From Synergistaceae bacterium (GTDB taxonomy: Bacteria > Synergistota > Synergistia > Synergistales > Synergistaceae), in the NCBI GenBank assembly GCA_031274465.1, contig JAISQC010000169.1, forward strand, positions 1 through 5,921: a DNA stretch of 5,921 nucleotides. Direction: 5' to 3'. The translations under genes were made by a program, and so were the position numbers. This document shows, piece after piece, positions 1 through 5,758 of this stretch (positions are counted from its first letter, which is position 1; each line of letters opens with the position of its first letter). Below the pieces are notes generated by a model. That model ran no database searches. It worked only from the letters and a program-made list of their open reading frames with translations, and had not been told where the DNA came from.

Positions 1-1
1 A

Positions 2-157
2 ATGAGGGCCGTAGAGCGCAGTTACGTCCCCGATGAAAAAAACTCCCTGCTATACAAAAAAACCTTGAAGGTCTTTCGCCGCACTGCGGCAGTGATAGCG
101 GAACTAGGCGACTATATGCATACCGAACTGGAAGAAGCCGGAAGAGAAGAAGAATAA
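2..157 (+). CDS. C-terminal fragment of a probable FGGY-family carbohydrate kinase (5' end outside window)
   Basis: An open frame runs from the left edge to TAA at 155-157 and gives 51 residues. The ATG at position 2 is probably internal, because the frame is open at the window edge and has no visible ribosome binding site. The tail has the pattern R-x-Y-x-P-D-E, then a Tyr-containing helix (LLYKKTLKVFRR), then a charged end rich in Glu. This resembles the last helix of FGGY kinases such as xylulokinase or ribulokinase, where a 'Y-x-P' segment is followed by 'xxxYxxxYxxY'. No catalytic residue lies in the visible part, so the assignment rests on tail pattern and on context: a sugar transporter and a ketose epimerase follow on the same strand. 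If correct, it would phosphorylate the ketose made by the downstream enzymes in the cytoplasm. It could instead be an unrelated protein with a charged helical tail. Confidence 0.5.
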   Translation: MRAVERSYVPDEKNSLLYKKTLKVFRRTAAVIAELGDYMHTELEEAGREEE

Positions 158-194
158 TAGACTTCGAAAAAAAACGAAAGCTTGTGAAATTTTT

Positions 195-211
195 TTCAAT
201 ACTTTATTGAA
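195..211. repeat. Perfect 7-3-7 inverted repeat overlapping the predicted -35 box
   Basis: TTCAATA (195-201) and TATTGAA (205-211) are exact reverse complements separated by CTT. The right arm overlaps the predicted -35 hexamer at 207-212. A repressor bound here would block polymerase, so it is a candidate operator. The repeat is AT-rich and lies in AT-rich DNA, so chance occurrence is possible. No regulator gene is in the window to match it with. Confidence 0.4.
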
Positions 212-235
212 TTTCCGGCAAGGATACTATAGAAT
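207..235 (+). promoter_or_regulatory. Candidate sigma70-type promoter for the transporter operon
   Basis: TTGAAT at 207-212 matches 4 of 6 bases of the -35 consensus. TAGAAT at 230-235 matches 5 of 6 bases of the -10 consensus, with a 17-base spacer. The DNA upstream is AT-rich, as expected for an UP-like region. Transcription would begin near 242, leaving a leader of about 165 bases before the binding-protein gene. A weaker alternative (TTGTAT 251-256 with TTATCT 274-279) was also seen. Confidence 0.45.
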
Positions 236-335
236 ATTCATACGCCAAATTTGTATTTATATCGGGGTTCGTTTTATCTTTCGTATTCTTTTGTTTCTCG
301 GCATATTCCGACTGCCGTTGACGTTCGAATGATTT

Positions 336-349
336 CTGTCGGTCGACAG
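336..349. promoter_or_regulatory. Perfect 6-2-6 inverted repeat in the leader, candidate operator
   Basis: CTGTCG (336-341) and CGACAG (344-349) are exact reverse complements around GT. The site lies about 100 bases downstream of the predicted promoter and 57 bases before the binding-protein start. Its size fits the half-site of a LacI- or GntR-type sugar regulator or a small RNA hairpin, but it matches no operator consensus I recognise. The window shows only one copy. Confidence 0.35.
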
Positions 350-395
350 TTGCGCACTCAAGGCCGGCTGTATTTCAGGATAAAAATATTCCAGT

Positions 396-402
396 GAGGG
401 AG
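396..402 (+). promoter_or_regulatory. Ribosome binding site for the binding-protein gene
   Basis: GAGGGAG precedes three in-frame start codons: GTG 404, ATG 407 and ATG 413. GAGG (396-399) is 7 bases from ATG 407. GGAG (399-402) is 10 bases from ATG 413. The spacing makes GTG 404 unlikely and leaves the two ATGs nearly equal. Confidence 0.6.
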
Positions 403-406
403 AGTG

Positions 407-1528
407 ATGTTTATGAAAAAGATGTCAGCGTTGTTTTTGTCCGTGGCTCTCGTTTTGGCGCTTGCGGCGACCTGTTCGTTCGGGGCGGATTTGCCGAAGG
501 TGAGAATCGGGTGGGCGCCCCCGAACATAACCGGGGTTTTCAAAACTGCGACGGACTTCATGGAGAAAGCCGCCGCTGACGCCAAGGCGAACGGCATCGA
601 CGTCGAGGTAATAACAAGGGCGGAACCGGACGAGACTCAGGTTCAGAATCAGGTGAACGCGCTGGAAAACCTCGTTCAGTTGAAGGTAGACTGCATCATC
701 TGCTCGCCAGGCGACGCGGAGGCGATCAAACCCGCCCTCCAGACTGCGACCGACGCCGGAATACCGATCATTCTCGTCAACATGCTCGAACCGCAGGAGG
801 GAATCACCGCAGCGTCATACATCGGCTTCGACAACCAAATGGCCGGCTCGGTCTCCGCTTACGCACTGCTCGACGCGTTGGGCGGCCCCGGGGTGTTGGG
901 TGATGGCGAGAAGGTCGACGTGCCGGTGGACGCGTATCTCGACCTCGCGAAATGGGAGGAAATCTACGCCAATTTCGATTACTCCTCCATAAAGGACAAA
1001 AAAGTGGCGATAGTTGAGGGAATCGCGGGCAACTTCTACTCCAACGCGAGGCTCAAGGGTTTCCACGAGGTAATCGACAAAGCCGCCGGCATCAAAATAA
1101 CCGCGACGCTGCCGGCCGACTGGGACAGGCAGAAGGGCATCGCGGCGACAGAAAATATCCTTCAGTCCAACGCCGAACTCGACGCAATATGGTCGGCCTC
1201 GAACGAAATGGGCATCGGGTCGAGCATAGCTTGCGAAAACCTCGGCAGAACTGGCATCATCCTGACGACGAACGACGGAACGCCGGAAAGCATCGACTTG
1301 ATCCGCGAGGGCAAGCTCATGGCCGAGACATGGCACGGTTTCCCCGAATGGGGCTGGTATGGCACCTATTTCGCGGTTCAGTTGGCCTACGGGCAGGGAG
1401 CGGATGTCCCGCCGACCTTCGACGTGCGCCCGCGAACAGCTTACAAGGCGAACGCCGACAATTTCTACCCCAACACGAAGCTGGAGAAGCTCGATTGGGA
1501 TTCCATCAAGGCCAAATACAAGAAGTAA
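407..1528 (+). CDS. Periplasmic sugar-binding protein of a CUT2-type ABC importer
   Basis: This 373-residue protein captures sugar in the periplasm and delivers it to the ATPase/permease encoded directly downstream. It begins with a signal peptide: a short basic start (MFMKKM), then a Leu/Ala/Val-rich core to about residue 22, with probable signal peptidase I cleavage near residues 26-27 (SFG-A-D). Cys23 is preceded by A-A-T, a poor lipobox, so a free periplasmic protein is more likely than a lipoprotein. Two-lobe periplasmic binding fold landmarks are present: IGWAPPN near 34-40, ICSPGDAEA near 98-106, IGFDNQMAG near 139-147, GNFYSNARLKGF near 208-219 and TTNDGTPES near 287-295. A hydrophilic stretch at about 160-197 lengthens the lobe junction compared with RbsB or MglB (about 300 mature residues). 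The usual hinge 'N-D' is read as N-E (SASNEMG, about 263-269). ATG 413 (371 residues) is an equally plausible start. The family is clear but the ligand is unknown. Confidence 0.9.
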   Translation: MFMKKMSALFLSVALVLALAATCSFGADLPKVRIGWAPPNITGVFKTATDFMEKAAADAKANGIDVEVITRAEPDETQVQNQVNALENLVQLKVDCIICSPGDAEAIKPALQTATDAGIPIILVNMLEPQEGITAASYIGFDNQMAGSVSAYALLDALGGPGVLGDGEKVDVPVDAYLDLAKWEEIYANFDYSSIKDKKVAIVEGIAGNFYSNARLKGFHEVIDKAAGIKITATLPADWDRQKGIAATENILQSNAELDAIWSASNEMGIGSSIACENLGRTGIILTTNDGTPESIDLIREGKLMAETWHGFPEWGWYGTYFAVQLAYGQGADVPPTFDVRPRTAYKANADNFYPNTKLEKLDWDSIKAKYKK

Positions 1529-1559
1529 CTCCGCCCCAAGGCTCTTGCCACATTACAAA

Positions 1560-1591
1560 GGAGGGCCGGCCGCGAATCGCGGCCGCCCTCC
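1560..1591 (+). promoter_or_regulatory. Strong GC-rich hairpin between binding-protein and ATPase genes
   Basis: The left arm 1560-1574 pairs with the right arm 1578-1591 as two 7-bp helices, with a single bulged C at 1567 and an AAT loop at 1575-1577. It starts 31 bases after the binding-protein stop and ends 12 bases before the AGGAGG of the ATPase. No T tract follows, so it is not a standard intrinsic terminator. Known cases in sugar ABC operons suggest a 3'-stability element that keeps binding-protein mRNA more abundant than the ATPase/permease part. That role is inferred here. Confidence 0.65.
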
Positions 1592-1618
1592 GCATCAGCG
1601 CATAGGAGGAAGTAACTC

Positions 1619-3127
1619 ATGGGCGAACCATTGCTCGAAATGAGGGACATAGACAAACGTTTCGGCGCGACCCACGCGCTTGACAAGGTGAACCTCGACG
1701 TAGCGCCAGGAGAGGTGCATATGCTGCTCGGCGAAAACGGGGCGGGGAAATCGACGCTGATGAAAATTCTGGCGGGTTCCCTTCAGGCGGACAGCGGCAA
1801 AATATACTGGCAAGGCGAAGAAGTTCGTTTCAAAAAACCGCAGGACGCCTTCGACATCGGCATCGGCATGGTCTATCAGGAACTTGCCCTCATAGACGAG
1901 ATGAGCGTAATGGAGAACGTGTTGCTCGGAAACCTGCCCAGATACGGCAGGTCGGCCTTCGTCGACTGGAAGCGCGCGGAAGAAAAAACCCGCTCCGCCC
2001 TGCGCGAGGTTGGCCTTGAGAACATCGACCCAAGGAGAAAGCTCGGCGTTTTCAACCTGGGAATAAGACAGTTGATCGAAATAGCGAAAACGCTGTCGCG
2101 AAACGCGAAGCTGCTGATCCTGGACGAGCCGACCTCGGCGCTCACCGAATCAGAGACGGAAACGCTTTTCGGAATAATAAAAGGGCTCAAGGCAAAGGGA
2201 GTATCATTCATATTTATAACGCACAAACTCGACGAGGCGTTCTCGATGGGCGACCGGGCCACTGTCTTCCGTGACGGCAAAAAGATCGGCGACACGCTGA
2301 AAATGTCGGAGACCAAAGAGGGAGAGCTCATCAACAAAATGGTGGGCAGATCGATCACCGAATTTTATCCAAAGGAGCGCAACGCCTCTTGCGACGAGAC
2401 GATACTCACTGTCGAGAACTTCGGGGACGGCAAATATTTTCACGACGTCAGTTTCGACCTTCGCGCGGGGGAAGTGCTGGGAATAGCCGGGCTGGTCGGC
2501 TCCGGCACTACGGAAATAGCGGAAGCCCTCTATGGCCTGTACAGGCACACGAGCGGGAAAATAACCTACCTTGGGGAGAGCTTCGTGCCATCCAAACCGT
2601 CGGAGTCGCTGCAAAAAGGCATCGGCCTGCTCACGAAAAACCGCAAAAGCGGCCTTCTGCTTCATCTGCCCATCTATAGCAACATAACGCTTTCAAACAC
2701 CAGGGACTTCGTCAAATGGAAGATATTCCGCAAAAAAAAGGACGAGATGGCCAAAGCGAAATACTACGGCGACCAGCTCAGGATAGCTACGCCGAGCTAC
2801 AGCCTGAAATCCGGCGTTCTGTCGGGAGGCAACCAACAGAAGGTCATCATATCGAAACTGCTGTGCGCGGCGTGCAAACTCTTCATAATGGACGACCCTA
2901 CGAGGGGCATCGACATCGGCGCGAAAGTGGAGGTATACAAGCTCATAAACGAACTGACCAGGGCGAAGTGCGGCGTGATCCTCATTTCGTCCGAGATGCC
3001 CGAACTGATAGGGATGTCTGACAGGATCATAGTGGCGCGCGACGGAACCATAGTCGCGAACCTGGATATAAAAGACTGCACGCAGGAAATAATCATGGAA
3101 AAGATAGCCGGAGGGAGCAAGAAATGA
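1619..3127 (+). CDS. Sugar ABC transporter ATP-binding protein, two fused nucleotide-binding domains (RbsA/MglA/XylG family)
   Basis: This cytoplasmic energy-coupling subunit is 502 residues long, close to RbsA. Domain 1 has Walker A GENGAGKST (38-46), Q-loop Gln87, a degenerate signature FNLGIRQ (145-151), Walker B LLILDE (165-170) and H-loop His202. Domain 2 has a degenerate Walker A, GLVGSGTTE (291-299), where Thr297 replaces the Lys. It also has an intact signature LSGGNQQK (401-408), a Walker B ending MDDPTRGID (424-432), where Asp426 replaces the catalytic Glu, and SSE (457-459) in place of the H-loop, as in the family. Thus Walker A/B of domain 1 and the signature of domain 2 form one normal ATP site, and the other site is degenerate. 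AGGAGG at 1604-1609 lies 9 bases before the ATG. The stop overlaps the permease start by ATGA. The transported sugar cannot be told from this subunit. Confidence 0.95.
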   Translation: MGEPLLEMRDIDKRFGATHALDKVNLDVAPGEVHMLLGENGAGKSTLMKILAGSLQADSGKIYWQGEEVRFKKPQDAFDIGIGMVYQELALIDEMSVMENVLLGNLPRYGRSAFVDWKRAEEKTRSALREVGLENIDPRRKLGVFNLGIRQLIEIAKTLSRNAKLLILDEPTSALTESETETLFGIIKGLKAKGVSFIFITHKLDEAFSMGDRATVFRDGKKIGDTLKMSETKEGELINKMVGRSITEFYPKERNASCDETILTVENFGDGKYFHDVSFDLRAGEVLGIAGLVGSGTTEIAEALYGLYRHTSGKITYLGESFVPSKPSESLQKGIGLLTKNRKSGLLLHLPIYSNITLSNTRDFVKWKIFRKKKDEMAKAKYYGDQLRIATPSYSLKSGVLSGGNQQKVIISKLLCAACKLFIMDDPTRGIDIGAKVEVYKLINELTRAKCGVILISSEMPELIGMSDRIIVARDGTIVANLDIKDCTQEIIMEKIAGGSKK

Positions 3128-4107
3128 GCGCGTATTCAGAAGAACCCAAAACGAGGGCGTTTGCGGCCGTCTTGAGGCAAAGCAGCCCGGTGTTCATATT
3201 CGCTGGCATATTCACATTGATGTCGTTAGCGAGCCCGTATTTCTTCGCCTGGAACAATTTCATGAACGTGCTCCGGCAGTCCGCGGTCATCGGGATACTC
3301 GCAATGGGGCAGGCCCTCGTGATAATGACAGCCGGGATAGACCTGTCGGTCGGCTCCATGATGACGCTGAGCGGATGCCTCATAGCCACCTCGTCCACCT
3401 ACTGGGGGATTCACCCTCTTGGGGCAGTCCTCATAGGCGTCGCCGCCGCCACTTTGGTCGGGGTCGTCAATGGGTTTCTGGTCACCAAGGTCAGGCTTTA
3501 CGACTTCATAGCGACGCTCGGCACCAAAACGGCGATCGACGGGATATCCCTTTTGATAACGGACGGCCTTCCCGTTTCCAAAATCCCCCCAGTCATCACT
3601 TACATAGGGGGCAAGACGGTGGGGCCGGGCGTCCCGATAGCCGCTACGGTATTTATCGCGATCGCGATAGTGGCGATCATAATCCTCGGCCACACGACAT
3701 TCGGGAGAAACGTGCTGGCCATCGGGGGCAACTCAGAAGCGGCACGGGTGTCCGGGGTCAACATAACGAAGACGAAAATCATGGCTATGGCTTTCTGCGG
3801 GCTTTGCAGCGGCATCGGAGGCATAGTGATCGTCGGGCGCCTCAACTCGGCCAACGCTTTGATGGGAACGAACATGGAGCTAAACTCCATCGCGGCGGTC
3901 GTAATCGGCGGCACCAGCATCAATGGCGGGCAGGGCACGATGTTCGGAACGATAATAGGGGTTCTGACAATGGGCGTGCTGCAAAACGGCCTCGAGCTCC
4001 TCAATATTTCGTCGTTCTGGCAGAAGTTCATTCTCGGGCTCGTAATAATAGCGGTGGTCACGCTCGACACGTACAGACGCAAAAGGATGGAATCGGACAG
4101 GCGATAA
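3124..4107 (+). CDS. Sugar ABC transporter permease (RbsC/MglC/XylH family)
   Basis: This 327-residue inner-membrane protein forms the channel of the importer, probably as a homodimer bound to the fused ATPase. Hydrophobic segments recur along its length (roughly 22-40, 50-70, 76-92, 98-120, 128-146, 170-190, 217-238, 252-290 and 300-315), as expected for an 8-10 helix permease. Family motifs are present: GIDLSVGS (71-78), a TLGT segment (131-134), the cytoplasmic coupling region GRNVLAIGGNSEAAR (194-208) and VIGGTSINGGQGT (260-272), followed by LQNGLELL (286-293). Length matches RbsC (about 321). GGAGG at 3110-3114, inside the ATPase gene, is 9 bases before the ATG. The ATG overlaps the ATPase stop by 4 bases, so the two proteins are probably made at matched levels. 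The C-terminus is short and basic (YRRKRMESDRR), consistent with a cytoplasmic end. Confidence 0.95.
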   Translation: MSAYSEEPKTRAFAAVLRQSSPVFIFAGIFTLMSLASPYFFAWNNFMNVLRQSAVIGILAMGQALVIMTAGIDLSVGSMMTLSGCLIATSSTYWGIHPLGAVLIGVAAATLVGVVNGFLVTKVRLYDFIATLGTKTAIDGISLLITDGLPVSKIPPVITYIGGKTVGPGVPIAATVFIAIAIVAIIILGHTTFGRNVLAIGGNSEAARVSGVNITKTKIMAMAFCGLCSGIGGIVIVGRLNSANALMGTNMELNSIAAVVIGGTSINGGQGTMFGTIIGVLTMGVLQNGLELLNISSFWQKFILGLVIIAVVTLDTYRRKRMESDRR

Positions 4108-4127
4108 AAATCATGGAGGGATGAGAG

Positions 4128-4994
4128 ATGAAATTCGGCACATATTTCGCTTATTGGGAACAGGAATGGAATGCGGACTATAAATTTTACATCGACAAGG
4201 TCGCGCGCCTGGGCTTCGACATTTTGGAACTGGGCGCAGGGGCGCTCGTCGGCATGGACGACGCCGAGCTGTCCGCGATAAAGCATAAATCCCGCGACGC
4301 CGGCATTTCGCTTACCGGCTGCATAGGGCTCCCGGCAAATTACGACGTCTCTTCGGCGGACGAGGGCGTGAGGCGGGGCGGCGTGGAATATCTCAAAAAA
4401 ATCCTCGCCGCGCTCGAAAAAGTCGAGGCAAGCGTGTTGGGAGGCATAATATACGCTTACTGGCCCTGCGACTACAGCAAACCGGTGGACAAGGCGGGGG
4501 TTCGGGCGCGCAGCATCGGCAGCCTGCTCGAGATAGCGGACTTCGCGGCGGATCGTGGAGTCCTGCTCGTGCTGGAGACGGTGAACCGCTTCGAGCACTT
4601 CCTGATCAACACGAGCGAAGAGGCGGTGCAACTGGCGCATGACGTCGGCCACCCAAACGTCAAGGTAATGCTCGACTGTTTCCACATGAACATAGAAGAG
4701 GACTTCCTCGGGGACGCGATACGGACGGCCGGCAAGTGGCTGGGGCACTTCCACATAGGCGAATGCAACAGAAAGGTGCCGGGCAGAGGGCACATGCCAT
4801 GGGATGAAATGGGCAAAGCGCTGCGCGACATCGGATACGACGGAGCTGTCGTCATGGAGCCTTTCGTTCGCATGGGCGGGACAGTCGGAAGCGACATCAA
4901 GGTGTGGCGCGACCTGTCCGGGAACGCGGACGACAAAAAATTGGACGAGGACATCGCCGAAGCTCTGAAGTTCGTCCGCGAAAAATTCGCATGA
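4128..4994 (+). CDS. Ketose 3-epimerase, D-tagatose/D-psicose (D-allulose) 3-epimerase family
   Basis: This 288-residue TIM-barrel enzyme of the sugar phosphate isomerase/epimerase superfamily inverts C3 of a free ketose, for example D-fructose/D-psicose or D-tagatose/D-sorbose. The metal and catalytic residues of the characterised Agrobacterium D-psicose 3-epimerase are found at the same numbers: Glu150 (VLETVNRFE), Asp183 and His186 (MLDCFHMNIEED), His209 (GHFHIGE) and Glu244 (VVMEPFV). The substrate-contacting Glu156 and Arg215 are also present, as are the start MKFGTYFAYWEQEW, YWPCDYSKPVDKAG (111-124) and GSDIKVWRDLSG (254-265). This points to the free-sugar enzyme and not to AlsE-type ketose-6-phosphate epimerases. 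GGAGG at 4115-4119 is 8 bases before the ATG, and the gap to the permease is 20 bases. The preferred ketose is not set by the visible residues; an L-ribulose/L-xylulose preference is also known in this family. Confidence 0.9.
   Translation: MKFGTYFAYWEQEWNADYKFYIDKVARLGFDILELGAGALVGMDDAELSAIKHKSRDAGISLTGCIGLPANYDVSSADEGVRRGGVEYLKKILAALEKVEASVLGGIIYAYWPCDYSKPVDKAGVRARSIGSLLEIADFAADRGVLLVLETVNRFEHFLINTSEEAVQLAHDVGHPNVKVMLDCFHMNIEEDFLGDAIRTAGKWLGHFHIGECNRKVPGRGHMPWDEMGKALRDIGYDGAVVMEPFVRMGGTVGSDIKVWRDLSGNADDKKLDEDIAEALKFVREKFA
4978..4990 (+). promoter_or_regulatory. Small perfect hairpin abutting the dehydrogenase start
   Basis: GCGAA (4978-4982) and TTCGC (4986-4990) are exact reverse complements around AAA, and the dehydrogenase ATG begins at the next base. 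No Shine-Dalgarno sequence lies at normal distance; only a weak GAAG occurs about 20 bases upstream. Translation probably depends on ribosomes finishing the epimerase gene, whose TGA overlaps the ATG. The bases also encode the end of the epimerase (REKFA), so the symmetry may be chance. Confidence 0.35.
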
Positions 4995-5758
4995 AACACG
5001 CGCCAAAACACGGCAGGCTCGAAGGGCGGGTGGCGGCGATTACCGGCGCGTCCTCCGGCATAGGCAGAAAAACGGCCGAAGTTTTCGCGGAACAGGGCGC
5101 TAGCGTCGCGGCGATAGACCTCGACGAAAGCGGAGCGAAGGCGCTTATGGCGGGGGGCGGCAACGTCCGCTTCTTTATGGCCGACATAACTTCAGAAGAA
5201 GACGTCAAAAAAGCCATGAAGTCGGCAATCAGCTCGTTCGGCGCTCTCGACATTCTCGTGAACTGCGCCGGGGTATTCGCGGAGGGCGACGTGGCCGGCA
5301 CCGATCTCGTTTCGTGGCGCAAGGTGATGGACGTGAACCTGACCGGGACGTTTTTATGCATGAAGTACGCCATAGCTGAAATGCTGCCATTCAAAAGCGG
5401 AAGCATCATAAACATCGCGTCTGAGGCAGGGATAAGGGCCATACCGGGACAGGCGGCCTACAACGTTTCCAAGGCAGCCGTCATCATGCTGACGAAAAGC
5501 GCGGCGCGCGACTACGCGGCATCGGGCATAAGGGTAAATTGCGTCTGCCCGGGAAGAGTGATGACCCCGCTCGTCCAGAGGATAGTCGACGAATCGGATG
5601 ACCCGCTCTCGACGCTCGAAAAGCTGTCGTCGGACAGGCCGGTTATGAGGATGGGCACGACGCTCGACATAGCCAACGCATGCCTGGCGTTCGCCACGGA
5701 CGAGATGGTGTACGCGACCGGAAGCGCGCTGTCGGTCGACGGAGGCTTCACGCTTTGA
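4991..5758 (+). CDS. Classical short-chain dehydrogenase/reductase, NAD-type, probable polyol/ketose dehydrogenase
   Basis: This 255-residue cytoplasmic SDR contains the full set of classical motifs: TGASSGIG (18-25) for the dinucleotide, Asp65 (ADI), NCAG (91-94), Asn116 (DVNLTG), Ser144 (NIASEAG), and Tyr157 with Lys161 (YNVSK). PG at 187-188 and a C-terminal SVDGGFTL follow. Asp43 at the end of the second strand (AIDLD) favours NAD(H) over NADP(H). The start at 4991 is chosen because it overlaps the epimerase TGA (ATGA) and yields the usual short lead (MKHAPKHGRLEGRVAAITG). A longer in-frame start at 4904 would add 29 Arg-rich residues that merely read the epimerase gene out of frame. Context suggests polyol/ketose interconversion next to the epimerase. 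FabG-like or other sugar SDRs look alike, so the substrate is inferred only. Confidence 0.88.
   Translation: MKHAPKHGRLEGRVAAITGASSGIGRKTAEVFAEQGASVAAIDLDESGAKALMAGGGNVRFFMADITSEEDVKKAMKSAISSFGALDILVNCAGVFAEGDVAGTDLVSWRKVMDVNLTGTFLCMKYAIAEMLPFKSGSIINIASEAGIRAIPGQAAYNVSKAAVIMLTKSAARDYAASGIRVNCVCPGRVMTPLVQRIVDESDDPLSTLEKLSSDRPVMRMGTTLDIANACLAFATDEMVYATGSALSVDGGFTL
5741..5745 (+). promoter_or_regulatory. Ribosome binding site supporting a TTG start at 5755
   Basis: GGAGG lies inside the end of the dehydrogenase gene (the DGG codons), 9 bases before TTG 5755. The next in-frame ATG (5794) has no comparable sequence upstream. This site therefore decides the start of the following ATPase gene. Confidence 0.6.

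Larger units (their letters stand above)
158..406 (+). other. AT-rich intergenic region and long 5' leader
   Basis: These 249 bases separate the kinase-like gene from the binding-protein gene. The first half is strongly AT-rich, with an A8 run at 167-174 and a T7 run at 190-196. The second half is mixed. It contains a promoter candidate and two perfect inverted repeats, listed separately. A weaker stem pairs CGGCA at 299-303 with TGCCG at 313-317 around a 9-base loop. The A8 and T7 runs could pair, but the stem would be almost all A-U, and no GC-rich stem followed by a T tract was found. No convincing terminator for the upstream gene is therefore visible, and some read-through is possible. 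No known riboswitch pattern was recognised. Confidence 0.6.

Noticed and set aside
163..197. Possible terminator from the A8 and T7 runs and the TTCG/CGAA stem after the kinase-like gene
   Set aside because: The stem would be nearly all A-U or only 4 bp long and lacks a GC-rich helix followed by a T tract.
318..346. TTGACG at 318-323 as a -35 box
   Set aside because: No acceptable -10 hexamer occurs 16-18 bases downstream; that region is the GC-containing palindrome.
2732..2740. A-AAA-AAG in frame within the ATPase gene, resembling a -1 ribosomal frameshift site
   Set aside because: The nearest stem (CGGCG 2767-2771 with CGCCG 2790-2794) is about 27 bases downstream, too far for the usual stimulator. 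The shifted product would lose the domain 2 signature. It is more likely just a Lys-Lys-Lys run.
3375..4124. 249-codon open frame on the + strand overlapping the permease
   Set aside because: The translation is rich in Arg and His with no domain pattern; it is a shadow of the permease in another frame.
4113..4124. Mini-frame ATG GAG GGA TGA before the epimerase
   Set aside because: It contains the epimerase ribosome binding site itself and has none of its own; most likely chance.
4904..4990. Upstream extension of the dehydrogenase to an ATG at 4904
   Set aside because: The extra 29 residues are Arg-rich and are an out-of-frame reading of the epimerase gene. The SDR fold starts normally from 4991.
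3600..5006. 468-codon open frame on the minus strand
   Set aside because: It lies antisense to the permease and epimerase genes, has no recognisable domain or ribosome binding site, and is a product of GC-rich codon bias.
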